A DNA stretch of 64,000 nt from Planococcus citri (lineage: Eukaryota; Arthropoda; Insecta; Hemiptera; Pseudococcidae). The DNA is taken from NCBI RefSeq assembly GCF_950023065.1, contig NC_088678.1, positions 17,846,580-17,910,579 on the forward strand. Direction: 5' to 3'. Position numbers and translations under genes: made by a program. Shown here piece after piece: positions 9,795 to 20,199 of this stretch. The notes beneath the pieces were generated by a model. The model was not told where the DNA came from. It ran no database searches and saw only the letters and a list, made by a program, of their open reading frames with translations. How positions within the stretch are numbered: position 1 is the first letter of the stretch; each line of letters begins with the position of its first letter.

Positions 9795-11949
9795 CAAGAT
9801 GAAATTTCTTTGTCTTACTCACAAATTCAAATTGTAGTTTGGATTTCTCTTCAGTAGGTAGTTTTAAGAATTTCTTTCTGTGTCTCATCTGCCATTCTTT
9901 GGTAAAAATCAAGAGGCAACTAAAAACAAAAAAATGAATTTCAATTAAACAATATTTCACATCGTGCAACTTTAAACATTTAAGGAGTATGACGCATGAC
10001 GTTCGTAAATTTTCTCTCTTGGGATCGTTGGATCTATTACTGTACCAATTATCGGAGAGAATTTTTTCTGCAGTATGTTTCAGAATTGAAACAAATTTAG
10101 AAAAATTAATTCTCAAGTTGATGATGAATGTCTCAGGTGATATTATATTGATCATACCATCAAGATTTGTTGAAGAAATATTCAAAAGCATAGAGCATTA
10201 GATCACCCAATAAGCAAAAGGTAAATGCAAAAACTCTCTTGCAATCAGCTGATGGAGTGCGGTTCATGTCTAGTCTTCACTATGAAGTGACCTAGCTGCT
10301 CACAGTATTCGTTCCCGCAGGTTTTCATCACAATTTTCTCATGGTTGTCCCATGCATGATTTGCAAGGAACAACTTTTTTAAAAGTTCATCTAGTCGTAG
10401 TGAGATATGTTTCTTCGACGGACAACCTTTCTTAAATTGCATAACCTCGTTGGCGCGTTCAAGTTTTCTAAGAAAACAGCTGGATGCCGGGTTAAGAGGT
10501 CTTCTGTTGGGCAGGGACTAACGAATGAAATCGAAAAATTCATCCCATTTGTCCACCACTTTCTCGTTGTTGTCTCAGGGGTGGTTGACTACAAAAAGTT
10601 TCTTCAGTGAGCTGTCTAAACGTATTTGGACGGATTTGTCTTTACACGAGTTGCCTTTTTTTGATTTACAAATAATTGAATTTTAAAAAACTAATATTTA
10701 TTACACACAGCCTGAAAAGCAACCTTTTCCACAATTGAATCAGCTGCCGCTTGACAAATAATTGAATTTTAAAAAACTAATATTTATTACACACAGCCTG
10801 AAAAGCAACCTTTTCCACAATTGAATCAGCTGCCGCTTGCAAGATGAAATTTCTTTGTCTTACTCACAAATTCAAATTGTAGTTTGGATTTCTCTTCAGT
10901 AGGTAGTTTTAAGAATTTCTTTCTGTGTCTCATCTGCCATTCTTTGGTAAAAATCAAGAGGCAACTAAAAACAAAAAAATGAATTTCAATTAAACAATAT
11001 TTCACATCGTGCAACTTTAAACATTTAAGGAGTATGACGCATGACGTTCGTAAATTTTCTCTCTTGGGATCGTTGGATCTATTACTGTACCAATTATCGG
11101 AGAGAATTTTTTCTGCAGTATGTTTCAGAATTGAAACAAATTTAGAAAAATTAATTCTCAAGTTGATGATGAATGTCTCAGGTGATATTATATTGATCAT
11201 ACCATCAAGATTTGTTGAAGAAATATTCAAAAGCATAGAGCATTAGATCACCCAATAAGCAAAAGGTAAATGCAAAAACTCTCTTGCAATCAGCTGATGG
11301 AGTGCGGTTCATGTCTAGTCTTCACTATGAAGTGACCTAGCTGCTCACAGTATTCGTTCCCGCAGGTTTTCATCACAATTTTCTCATGGTTGTCCCATGC
11401 ATGATTTGCAAGGAACAACTTTTTTAAAAGTTCATCTAGTCGTAGTGAGATATGTTTCTTCGACGGACAACCTTTCTTAAATTGCATAACCTCGTTGGCG
11501 CGTTCAAGTTTTCTAAGAAAACAGCTGGATGCCGGGTTAAGAGGTCTTCTGTTGGGCAGGGACTAACGAATGAAATCGAAAAATTCATCCCATTTGTCCA
11601 CCACTTTCTCGTTGTTGTCTCAGGGGTGGTTGACTACAAAAAGTTTCTTCAGTGAGCTGTCTAAACGTATTTGGACGGATTTGTCTTTACACGAGTTGCC
11701 TTTTTTTGATTTACAAATAATTGAATTTTAAAAAACTAATATTTATTACACACAGCCTGAAAAGCAACCTTTTCCACAATTGAATCAGCTGCCGCTTGAC
11801 AAATAATTGAATTTTAAAAAACTAATATTTATTACACACAGCCTGAAAAGCAACCTTTTCCACAATTGAATCAGCTGCCGCTTGCAAGATGAAATTTCTT
11901 TGTCTTACTCACAAATTCAAATTGTAGTTTGGATTTCTCTTCAGTAGGT

Positions 11950-12260
11950 TTCCAGCTTGTCCTCGTACACAGAAGCCTTAGCCAAATGGTCTGCAATATG
12001 GCATTTCCATAATCGTACTTATGCCCCTCAACGTACTTGATCTAGATATGCTCAAACTTAGATTTTAATTTATTAATTCTTAACAAAATTTCTTTATTTA
12101 AAATATCTTTACCATTACTTCTCCAATTTTTTACGATATATTGGTCGGTTCTTTTTATAATGAAATGATCATACTCGACAAAGTTCTCCCATACTGCTTG
12201 AAATTTGAGGTCTAAATTTTATGCTGAGTCTGTCATAATGATTGACGTTGGATTTAGTAT
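11950..12260 (-). pseudogene. RNase HI domain relic
   Basis: Read on the minus strand, 12222-12239 gives IIMTDSA, the TDS strand with a catalytic Asp. 12004-12055 gives IKYVEGHKYDYGNA, the conserved (V)xGHxxxxGN block. 11965-11996 gives ADHLAKASVYEDKLE, the final ADxLAK block with the last catalytic Asp. The order and spacing fit ribonuclease HI, which cuts RNA in RNA-DNA hybrids. In insect genomes the domain is either cellular or part of LINE and LTR polymerases. Two in-frame TAA/TAG codons and a one-base shift before ADHLAK show it is dead. The left border is the abrupt end of the tandem array, so the array cut into this sequence or expanded next to it. Confidence 0.7.
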
Positions 12261-12430
12261 CGATTTCTGCAAACATCAGAAAAGAATATTGAAGAAATCA
12301 TTTCCCGTAAAAATATACTCAACAGCCTGGATACCTAATCCTGTCTCAAAATATGGAAAAAATGAGAATTCATCAGTATCGAAATTAAATTCGATGCAAA
12401 GCTGAATATTTATTAGGGTGGCCCTTAAAT
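12261..12430 (-). other. Possible upstream part of the RNase H relic
   Basis: The minus strand reads about 40 residues ending CLQKSILNPTSIIMTDS, contiguous with the RNase H frame. It is too decayed to classify. Confidence 0.3.
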
Positions 12431-12990
12431 AAATCACCATTTCTTCTGCTCCCAGCCCTCAAAGTGGTGACCTCTGGTGATAAAATAATTCCTCATTTTC
12501 TATTTTCTCCATTTTTGAGAAACTTGGGCTGCGTTGGGCCTCTCAATTTTCAAAAACTTTAAAAAATTAACTTCAAAGCAAAATTTCCAAAAATTCAAAA
12601 ATTTCAAGTTTTTCAACACTTTTAAAAAGTCTTTTTTGAGTAAAATGAACTCTCGTGAAGATATTGACCCCATCCCTAGAAAAACAAGTCTGTCCCCTAG
12701 AATAGCTGAAATTTTTACGTTGAATGTCAGCTATATTCTAGGGGGTCAGCTTGGATTTCAATTGAGGGGGCCGAAATCGTCATGAGAGTTTATTTGACTC
12801 GAATGAGACCTTTTAGAGATAACAGAACTTGCGATTTTGAAATTTGAAAATCTTACAGTGAATTTGTGTTTTATTAAATTTTTGAAAATTGAGTCGCCCA
12901 CTGCGGCCTAAGTTTTTTGAGAATGGAAAAAATAAAAGACGAGGAATTATTTTCTCACCAGAGGTCACCACTTCGGGTGTTGGATAAAAA
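12431..12990. mobile_element. TIR element family CTCCCAnCCCTCAAAG (copy 1)
   Basis: The left end reads TTCTGCTCCCAGCCCTCAAA, then GTGACCTCTGGTGA and AATAATTCCTC. The right end carries GAGGAATTATTTTCTCACCA, then GAGGTCACCACTTCGGGTGT, the reverse complement. The interior holds AACTTCAAAGCAAAATTT, CCCTAGAAAAACAAG and GAATAGCTGAAAT. A second copy lies at 61365-61925 and an interior fragment at 57160-57420. No transposase frame is seen. The 83-codon frame at 12534-12785 is low complexity. Confidence 0.8.
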
Positions 12991-13185
12991 TCGATTTTTT
13001 TTTTAGACAGGCAATGTCAACTTTCAGATCTTGAATGTTTGTTCTAACTTCTAACAACAAAGTTTTATTTTTTGCTGATTGTACATTTTGGCAAAAGAGC
13101 CGTATAGGATGCCTAATTTGTATTTGACCTTCAAACCTATTAGAGCATGAAGGGAATGCTACCTCAACTGAGGAATTGTCCGATT
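12991..13185. other. AT-rich spacer
   Basis: Nothing recognised. Confidence 0.4.
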
Positions 13186-13766
13186 CTATAACCGAAAATT
13201 TTGGGCTGTGTAGTTTGGATGTATAGGAAGTGAAAAATTGGGATTTTGGGTTAATGGTACCTTTTTCGTGTATCCGACAAACGTTTTTAATAGTGTGTCA
13301 CGCATCACTGACCCCAGTCGCCAATCTCTTTTGCGTTCAAGTAATATGAGAATTGTATCTGCGAACAGGTGGCGGTAATATGTCAAATCGGCTAATGAGA
13401 TTCTTGTGGGACATTGTGTCCTCCATACTCCATTCAAAGGACAACAAACGAAATATTAATTTGTCCAACATTGAGGACAAAGTAATCAGTTCTGTAGTAA
13501 CAATAAGTTCCATATTCTTTGAATTTTCATATCGATCCCTGGATCGTAATTTCCAAACGTTAACTTTGGATGATTTAAATAATTTGATAACTAATCGTAA
13601 ATATCTTATGAAATGCCGCATTCTGCAAGTGTTATCTTCAGACTTCAACACTTTTTCATCAAGTTCAAGTTTTTGTTCTTGTTCACTCAGCGATTTTCAG
13701 AAATTCTCGTTATTCTTCATCAAGTCGTGCACCAGTAATAACGAGGTCAATTTGGAGAGGCTGTAG
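13186..13766 (-). pseudogene. Unrecognised minus-strand coding-like segment
   Basis: Two overlapping minus frames (13337-13651 and 13186-13437) could be one protein split by a shift. The upstream frame contains ELITLSSMLDKLIFRLLSFE and the downstream frame LLERKRDWRLGSVMRDTL. The mixed, non-repetitive composition is more protein-like than its surroundings. A plus frame (13353-13766) is Ser/Phe-rich and is probably the shadow. No motif is recognised. It lies just downstream, on the same strand, of the 13789-14061 frame and may belong with it. Confidence 0.3.
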
Positions 13767-13788
13767 GTTTGGCTAAATGTCAAAATTT

Positions 13789-14061
13789 TCAAAAAACACG
13801 TACGATAAAATGGATGAAAAAATCCACTTTTTTAGCCCTGGAGAGGGGTCGAATGGGGTTTCGGTCATCAAGCAATAATTTCAGCGAGTCTAAAATTTTT
13901 TGTTTTGCGCAGGATGTTCTTCTCCTGCTCTCTAACGCGCATTCGCGAATAGCGGTCAACAGATCTTCTATGATTTTCATCAAACTGATCACAGTTTGCG
14001 CCTCAATCCCGTTCTCATTGAAAATTATTAGTACGTAAATACCTACATATGTAATGTACAT
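13789..14061 (-). pseudogene. Exon-like segment, paralogue of the exon at 50451-50654
   Basis: The minus frame contains TVISLMKIIEDLLTAIRECA and then RRRTSCAKQKI. The frame at 50451-50654 contains KIVTALKIISGQLEKIRSCA and then QRQTLCTKGKM. The shared pattern is T.VI..(M/L)KII...L..IR.CAL..(R)R.T.C.K.K. Conservation at protein level between diverged DNA shows a real exon on the minus strand. The function is unknown. The first residues, before about 20, may be intron read-through. Confidence 0.5.
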
Positions 14062-14879
14062 ACATAGGAAAAGTGGCTCTGGCTACTTCCATCAAGTTGG
14101 AAGAAAATTATAGTACTAGTATACTCACGTCGGCGTCGAGTTGGCGAGTTCCTTCGAATATTCAATCCTTAACTTGAAGAATAAAATGTATGAACATTCA
14201 AGGTCATGCCAATAAATTGATGGGAGGTATCAAAATATATGTTTTCAAACCTGTAGAATACATTATTCTCAATAAAAACTCAAAACGGGTCCAGAAGAGT
14301 AAGGATCAAACACAAAAATTGGCAAAAAAATATATGAGTAATCAAAATATTTTTTCAAACTTGTAAATCATGTTTCTGCAACTATTTCAAAAAAAAAAAA
14401 CTCAAATGGTACTGGGTAAGTAGTGGGGGTACAACACAAACATTGACAGGGAAAATTGTTATAAAATATGCAAAAACAGAACACATTATATTTACAGGAG
14501 CTGCATGTTACAGGGGCCATAAGTCGGATTTTTCATTTTCAATTTTTTGGCCATTTTGAAAACTAGACATCATATTGAGTCGAATGAGACCAATCCCAGC
14601 CTCCTAGCTCATTTTCCCCACCTTTTTTCATTCCTTGAAGTTGAAGGATTGAAAAACAAAATTTTGAGAAACGCGCATTTAAAGAAAAAAATTATTAAAA
14701 CTGATAATGTGATGTTTACTGAGAAGAGGTACATAATGTTTCAAAAAATGGATTCTGGTACTTGAAAGTGCGTAGAATAACATGGAATAAGTTAAATTTA
14801 TGATAAGAATACGTTTGCATTATAAAAACGTAAAAAAATAAGATAAAATGAGAAAATTTTTTTTTTTAAATTGATTTTT
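14062..14879. other. Spacer with no firm gene
   Basis: AT-rich. Around 14510-14640 there is a weak resemblance to the interior of the CTCCC element (AGTCGAATGAGACC), so a decayed copy may lie here. Confidence 0.35.
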
Positions 14880-15450
14880 TTTCGATTTTTACTTTTTTTT
14901 GCAAATATATCAAAAACTAAGCCTCCTAGAAAAAAACTAATGACATCATGTCGATTGGAAATTCAATTCTCTACAATTTTCTTCCACAGAATTTTTCCGT
15001 AGAATGCTTTGTTCCGCCTCCAGATAGCTTTAAAAGTTTTGAGCGCTCAAATTTTCAACTGACACTAACTTCAAAATGCGCTTTCATCACACTTATCGGC
15101 CAAATTATGTGTTTCACATGTCAAACAACCAAAATCCGTGAAAAAACAATTTTTCGAAATTTTGACTTATTTTTACATTTTTGCCTCTACTGTAAAAAAA
15201 CAGTTTCTGACTTATGGTACCTTTTGTCAGAACAGGTCACATTACAAACCTTTAAATCTTTCCATGTTTTCCAATGCCATCAAAATTATGGAAACACTAG
15301 TTTTCATTCAGAAGGAATGTACTCTCGAGTTGAAAACACTGATAATATTCAAAGATGTTGTTTTTAACTTCCTGTGTTCAGTTTTGAACATTCAATCAGC
15401 GTTTTTTCACAAAGTAGCAAGAAGTAGCAAAAAGTAATGAGTGGGGGTTA
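14880..15450. mobile_element. Diverged relative of the CACCTCGGGAGTAATAAGG MITE
   Basis: The stretch AAAAACTAAGC.TCCTAGAAA, AACTAATGACAT.ATGTCGATTGGAAAT and CTCTACAATTTTC recurs at 21490-21630 and inside the element at 37189-37944 (37590-37700), and in reverse inside 62364-62943. A few hundred bases on both sides look like decayed element interior. The frames 14948-15367 and 15138-15437 have no recognisable domain. Confidence 0.55.
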
Positions 15451-15559
15451 AAGTACATACCCCGAGGCAGCTATTCTCGGTTATGGTACTTCACATAAAT
15501 TTGCACATTTTTTTGTTTTGCACTTCTATCCTAAAATATAGTATAGGAAAACCCCTTAC

Positions 15560-15936
15560 TTCAAACGCGGATTACTCCACTTTCTAAACATCGAAACAAA
15601 AAAACAAATACAGATTCAAAATCTGCAGAAAAAATGCTATTTATAACCACAAACACCGAATTCATAAACACATTATTGTTCAAATGCAGGAGGTTACAAA
15701 AACTTGCACGTTTTGTGAAACCAATCTGTAGTATAGCCATGCCCACTTCGCGAGCTTCTGAAGCAAGGAGCTGGGCGTCAAGCCATCTCGCGAACATCAT
15801 AATAGATGCCTTGATTCATATACAACACGAGGACATTTTTGTTTTGGTCGGGCAGTATGATTCATTTTTGGGGTTTTGGCCGCCTAGATTTTCACAGGGT
15901 CCACTGTGCGTCTGTCCGCACATCCGCCGCCGCCGC
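15560..15936 (-). mobile_element. Internal leader of an LTR retrotransposon, truncated
   Basis: Reading leftward (minus strand) from the primer binding site there is an unusual GC-rich run with GGCGG triplets, then moderately GC-rich sequence. This includes a frame with ARWLDAQLLASEAREVGM (15561-15800). The composition contrasts with its surroundings. The frame could be the start of gag, but I see no zinc knuckle or protease, and sequence to the left is ordinary AT-rich DNA. The element is probably truncated here. Confidence 0.45.
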
Positions 15937-15954
15937 GTCCCTGTTTGGGCGCCA
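15937..15954 (-). promoter_or_regulatory. Primer binding site of Lys-tRNA type
   Basis: The minus strand reads TGGCGCCCAAACAGGGAC, which differs at one base from the classic primer site complementary to the 3' end of tRNA-Lys. It follows the LTR end (TTTACA) after one T, the expected spacing. Confidence 0.8.
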
Positions 15955-15955
15955 A

Positions 15956-16409
15956 TGTAAAGGTAAATTGTGATTCTAACTTGCCATCCAAGACAGGACA
16001 AGTTAGAATTTGGGTATATTGTCCCACCCTTCCGAGCCTAAGCTTCATCAGGTACCTTTAACTAATCTAATACTCAATAATAACACATTCAATGCACGAC
16101 TTGTTTCATTGAATGATATTAAACGACACAGAGTATTAGTTCTATTCTACTTAATAATAGAACATCCGTTGTACAATGATAAATCATTAGCACATCTGCA
16201 CTAGATGCGACCAAGACCATAGTATGAAATTATAATGAGGCCACAGACGTCCGAGATGTTCATCCTGCGCTCCGTCGGAACTAATTTGTCCAGAGCGCTC
16301 CGTCTGAACTAATTCGTCCAGAGCGCGCTGCTTCGCAGTGCAGCCTCGACCTTAGGGCATAAAGTTCCCTACTATAGCGAGTAACTTGGGTCCTCGAATA
16401 CTCTATACA
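15956..16409 (-). mobile_element. 5' LTR of a minus-strand LTR retrotransposon
   Basis: On the plus strand the block begins TGTAAAGG and ends TATACA, so the termini are TGTA and TACA as in LTRs, and the left end abuts the primer binding site. On the minus strand it starts TGTATAGAG, holds a TATAATTT box in mid-LTR and ends CTTTACA. A strong hairpin (TTCTAACTTG / CAAGTTAGAA, near 15972-16011) lies in the U5 side. A 29 bp direct repeat (GCGCTCCGTC.GAACTAAT.CGTCCAGA, 16268-16325) lies in the U3 side. Clade is not assigned. There is no 3' LTR in the window. Confidence 0.75.
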
Positions 16410-16727
16410 GATTGTATGATGGAAGAAGGCGGTTGCATCGAAGGGGGAGTATTTTGAGGGTGATCTTAATGTATCAGATAATGTATCTCGTGATATTTTA
16501 AAATAAAAATTATTTTTTTGTGTGTTTATAGTTGTTTTTATAAAAATCGAAAAACTTTTCTGAGGTGACCTAATTAAAAGCTCATTAGTTTAGGAACCAC
16601 TGCATGAAATTGGTTCCTTAGCCGCTTGTTGGAAAGAGGAAGGATTAAGCTATCGAATGCCACCTCGCGCAACTCCCTAACTATAATAGTCCCGACATAG
16701 GAGCAATTGTCCAAGAATTTGTTGATC
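16410..16727. other. Spacer
   Basis: No open frame or repeat is recognised beside the LTR. The flanking target duplication could not be confirmed. Confidence 0.35.
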
Positions 16728-16902
16728 ACACCTCGTATCATAACCTAATTTCCTTAAAGCCGAAACTGATAACACATTATTTGATAACAATTATTTTTTT
16801 CAAAATAAGCATCTAGTGCGAGTTATTTTCAGTCAAGGCTTAGATCGAAGTGATTTTAATTTGGTATTGCGTAGATGCATTTTACATACTTACATTTTAC
16901 AT
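16728..16902 (+). repeat. Direct repeat of 8165-8330
   Basis: This is the second copy of the block that flanks the tandem array, with scattered differences and a 3-base length change in a T run. Confidence 0.85.
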
Positions 16903-17070
16903 CTTTACATATTCAAAATACAATCAGCATTGAAATTATATGCAGTCCTAAATAAGGTAATCGCAGTCGAATTCGTAAACTTTTGACAGTCGACATCAGG
17001 AATATTTTTCATCGCCGCAGATCACAATATCATCGTTGGAAATTATCGTTGATTTATCAATTATCTCCGT

Positions 17071-17520
17071 CTATGAATCTTTTTTCTCGTTTGGTAATAG
17101 ATAATGGATGTTGCCTTCTAACGTATCTGTGCTAATATATGTAGAGCAGAATGGACTTTCCATCAAAGCAAGACGCGTTTCATCGAATTCTTCTACTGTG
17201 TCAAATTTCGCGCTAAAGGCGATCGAGTCCCCCATCACCATATATCCTTGAAGAAAAAATAGGTAATCTCCGATTTTGGTTTTTAACTTGATTCTGGCTT
17301 CGTTGATATAATAGTGAAAATTTTGTTCCACTAGGATGTCGTTAATACTTGAAGGAGCCACCGTATCGAGACTTAAGCCTTGGCGTCGTACTACAGCCTG
17401 ATAATTCGATACATTCACCGGTAAGTTTATTGGCTTATTCCGGAACATGACTGTTCGATCCCATTTGGTCGCAAGTATCTTTTTAGGATTCGATGGGTTA
17501 GGTAATTGGAAATTTCTTTC
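17071..17520 (-). CDS. Unknown protein, terminal exon or fragment
   Basis: The minus frame from the first Met (17448) is 125 codons and stays open upstream to about 17515, where it reads LPNPSNPKKILATKWDRTVM. Composition is ordinary for a soluble protein, with no transmembrane segment or known motif. Features include VVRRQGLSLDTVAPSSINDI, KLKTKIGDYLFFLQGYMVMG and FDTVEEFDETRLALMESPF. It ends NEKKDS at a TGA. It is among the longest undamaged frames in the window, which supports reality. The Q-family exon at 17568-17765 lies upstream on the same strand and may be its 5' exon, but I found no convincing donor-acceptor pair. Confidence 0.5.
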   Translation of the reverse strand, partial: ERNFQLPNPSNPKKILATKWDRTVMFRNKPINLPVNVSNYQAVVRRQGLSLDTVAPSSINDILVEQNFHYYINEARIKLKTKIGDYLFFLQGYMVMGDSIAFSAKFDTVEEFDETRLALMESPFCSTYISTDTLEGNIHYLLPNEKKDS

Positions 17521-17567
17521 CTAGCTACATTTTTAAAATTGATACTTTCCGAAGTCCGCTCCGAATT

Positions 17568-17765
17568 TCAATTTAATCCAAAAAAATTCTCTTCCCGAAT
17601 AAACAACAATATTGTGGTCAAAAGTAAACGTTCATGGTATTGGCTCCATTGATCTGCGTGTCCGCATCCAATTTGAATTGAATCGCGATTTTTTGGGTAG
17701 AGCATGAATTTCAACTGCTCAAATTGATTTTTCGATACAAATTCGGCAAATTTTTGAAAATCCAT
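17568..17765 (-). CDS. Q-family exon (HADQWSQYHE), copy 1
   Basis: The minus frame begins MDFQKFAEFVSKNQFEQLKF, continues through a PKNRDSIQIGC stretch to GHADQWSQYHERLLLT, and ends FFGLN. The same protein recurs at 41961-42198 (VSKNQFGQLKFLLNP, GHADQWSQYHENLLLT), in weaker form at 46601-46840 (NQFGQLKRILCP), and as traces at 23400-23520, 41400-41530 and 47520-47590. Amino-acid conservation with third-base changes marks a real coding family on this strand. The function is unknown. Confidence 0.55.
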   Translation of the reverse strand: MDFQKFAEFVSKNQFEQLKFMLYPKNRDSIQIGCGHADQWSQYHERLLLTTILLFIREENFFGLN

Positions 17766-17799
17766 GCTCGATCATGTTCGATGATTTATGCCTTATACA

Positions 17800-18030
17800 C
17801 TTTCGTTTTAATTTGTGAAAATGATAAAAACATAAACCTATTAACTAATCTCCCGAAAACGATAGCAGCACGTTTAGTTGTTGATAGTTGATACCTACTT
17901 TTCAAAGTCCACTCCGAATTTCAATCTTCCATGCGTTCAGTATTGCCAGCAAATTCTCCCAATTACTCGTATGAACAACATTGTATTTGAAGTAACACGT
18001 TGAAAATAATAAACAGGAGATAGATCTGGG
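17800..18030 (-). repeat. Trace of the RSGLRKVSTTK segment
   Basis: 17860-17925 contains CCGAAAACGATAGCAGCACG, then TAGTTGTTGATA and the AAAGTCC.CTCCGAATTTC block. On the minus strand in better copies this reads EIRSGLRKVSTTKSAAIVFG. Other copies lie near 20880-20945, 23590-23665, 36920-36980, 41575-41640, 42280-42335, 46920-46975 and 47670-47735. Confidence 0.5.
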
Positions 18031-18340
18031 CTTCTATAGATGACCAACGATTTGTCGAAATATTATATTGTGGTCAATTGGTCATCAATGCCAACGAAGT
18101 TGTCGCTGTGTTCGATTTTGTGCTGTCCTGCCGGAGCCATGGAAATCGTTCTTGAGGGTTCCAAGAGTGCGATAAATTGCATTGAATTTTCGGGTATTGG
18201 ACAAGAAATAAGAAATTCAAACAAATCATGCACGAATGGCTGTATCTTGTGTAAGCCCTCCCTCCACCCTTCACCCATTCATAATTTCATAATTTTACCA
18301 TTTCGAGTATCTAATTCTAGAGCCTCGAGTATCAAACTCT
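18030..18340. repeat. Dispersed block shared with 42760-42975 and 48110-48350
   Basis: Landmarks shared by all three are GGTCAACGATTTGTCGAAA (18040 has GACCAACGATT), TGTCGCTGTGTTCGATTTTG, GTCCTGC.GGAGCCATGGAAA, GCGATAAATTGCATT and AATCATGCACGAATGGCTGT. The open frames (18040-18342 plus, 18063-18278 minus) are not conserved between copies, so I do not call a gene. It is probably one exon plus intron of a duplicated gene. Confidence 0.65.
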
Positions 18341-18709
18341 GAAGGCGTGAGAATTTATTTGTGCAGGTATAAATCAATTTTTTTCACGAGTTCATATACA
18401 TTTGAGCTGATTTTCAGACCATCTCGAGTGTGTTTTTTTTTTCGACTTCATGAGCTGAGATGTGAATATGCAACCTCATTAAAAAAGGCAAGAATAAGCT
18501 ACAACTCGGATTTTCAACTGTACGAATCAATTCCCTCTCCCTTTCTGGATAATTTCATAAATTTTTGGAGAAATAGAAATTCGCGCTTGGATGCCTTGAA
18601 TAGCCGAAAGAGGCGATGTTAGTTTCAGGATTAATTGTACAAATTTATTGTACCTATAAATTATTATGTAACTCGCGAAATAACCTACAAAGGTTGAATA
18701 GAGAATAAT
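18341..18709. other. Spacer
   Basis: The 91-codon plus frame (18347-18622) shows no recognisable motif. Nothing else is supported. Confidence 0.3.
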
Positions 18710-20110
18710 TTTAAATAAATAAACAAATAAACAATAAAAAATTGATTCGTGGCACAGAAATATTTTGATTACTTACTTTTTTAAGTTGATTCAAGTTGAA
18801 GAATAACGAGCACTTACAATCGTCTAAACCTCTAAACCAAGTAAATTTTGTAAGATAACATATACGCAAGATCTTCAATGTATTGCTGCTTTTAGGATCA
18901 CAATACTAATCTTAGTATAATATTGTGTAGGTAATGTTTATTCGGTGATACTTCTTGATAGTTTGTAATTTCATTCAACAATAAATACACTCATCATTGA
19001 GTTAGGATTAAAAATCCACGAAATTGTGGACTTTGTGATTAGTTTTAACAGAAGAAAAAACCTAATCCCCGACGCCATAGCATTTAACAAGAGGTCTAAA
19101 ATGTCGCGAGATTGCAGAGTTGGCAATCTGAATTCGTGAGACGAATATTATCTATACCGCCGAGACTGAGCTCTTTTATGATACGTAGTTTTTTCTTCTG
19201 TTTGGAACACAGTTGAATGCTGTGATGGAAGGAGATCCTCTCTTCGTCGAGGTTCAAAGACATTTCTTTCAACTTCTTTGAACCTCTACGAAGAGAGGAT
19301 ATTTTTGTATCGCAGGATGTAAGTGAGTTTAAAACTGACCAAGAATGAGCATTGTGATTTAATCTGATTCTAACCTAACTTAGGTGTGGAATACTATTAT
19401 GAAACTTTAAACGCGTGTAATACAAAAAACAAATTTGAAAAAAAAAATTATTATATATTCGAAAAGTAAATGAAAAAATCAGCAATTTGAAAGGACCTTG
19501 CTGAAGCATAAATGTAACATTATGGCAGGAGAAAGAGTTAACAAAATGAGAAGAACGCTTAAAACAGGACCCATGTATGTCAAAGGTAAAAAAAATTGAC
19601 CATGTTTTTTGAAATTTTTTTAGGTGCAATAAATTTTCATTACTAACAAATTATAATTCTGTGCTCTGGGATCACCAAATTATTATTTTAGTAAAAAAAA
19701 ATTGATGCACATGAAAAAATTTCAAACAAAATTTTTTAGATTTTTTTCAGCATTTTTGCGTTCATGGGTCTTCTGTTGTTTTATGTGCCAATCCCATTTT
19801 GGTAAGCCCCATGACCAGCATATTGCAGCAAAGTACAGTCAAATTGCAGCCTTTTTTATCTACTTTCCAAATATATAATCACTTTACGTTTTTATCCATT
19901 TTTATTTTTGTATTACTGGCATTTAAGGTACTGTCAGTATGCATTTCGAATTTTTATAATGATGATGTGCTCTACCTACTTACGTACTGATACAAATTAG
20001 CGGACAACAAATTAGAACTGATTGAAAACAATAATAATATATCTACAGAGAAGCTCATGCTGAACAAATGAGAATACTTTTAAAGATCTAAAAATATATA
20101 AAAACGAAAA
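18710..20110. repeat. Dispersed block, diverged third copy of 29580-30870
   Basis: In the same order as at 29580-30870 and 49260-50460 it carries TTGATTCGTGGCACAGAAAT, TTACAATCGTCTAAACC, ATAATATTGTGTAGGTA, CAACAATA.ATACACTCATC, the hairpin, GAAGCATAAATGTAACATTATGGCAG, AATTCTGTGCT..GGGATCAC, CATATTGCAGCAAAGTACAG and TAAGTTCATGCTGAAC (as AAGCTCATGC). No protein is recognised. The run is non-coding in all copies. Confidence 0.8.
19221..19317. repeat. Long hairpin, copy 1 of 4
   Basis: The left arm 19234-19260 begins GATCCTCTCTTCGTCGAGGT. The right arm 19275-19300 is its reverse complement with one mismatch (CTCTACG). The spacer is 14 bases. Weaker outer pairing (TGTGATGG.. / ..CGCAGGA) extends it. 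Confidence 0.9.
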
Positions 20111-20199
20111 AAAAATTCCTTACCTGTACCGCCTTGAGAGAAAATGCAATTTCGTCATCGACAGTAATGGATATGGATCTGCTTCTGAGTTTGATTATC

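Larger units (their letters stand above)
8331..11949 (+). repeat. Tandem array of about 3.5 units (959 bp, then 1045 bp)
   Basis: The units are 8331-9289 (959 bp), 9290-10334 (1045 bp), 10335-11379 (1045 bp) and a partial 11380-11949. Units 2, 3 and 4 appear base-identical wherever I compared them. Unit 1 differs by scattered substitutions and has one copy, not two, of an 86 bp internal segment. The array ends inside a unit at CTCTTCAGTAGGT and abuts RNase H-like sequence. A degraded fragment of the unit recurs at 40622-40765. Identity of units 2-4 means very recent amplification, gene conversion or an assembly error. Confidence 0.95.

Noticed and set aside
8331..11949. CRISPR array or satellite DNA
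   Set aside because: The units are about 1 kb with decayed coding content and no short spacers; only 3.5 units are present.
13353..13766. 137-codon plus-strand frame with Ser/Phe-rich sequence
   Set aside because: The opposite strand has the more protein-like composition, and poly-Ser here is the shadow of Glu/Lys codons.
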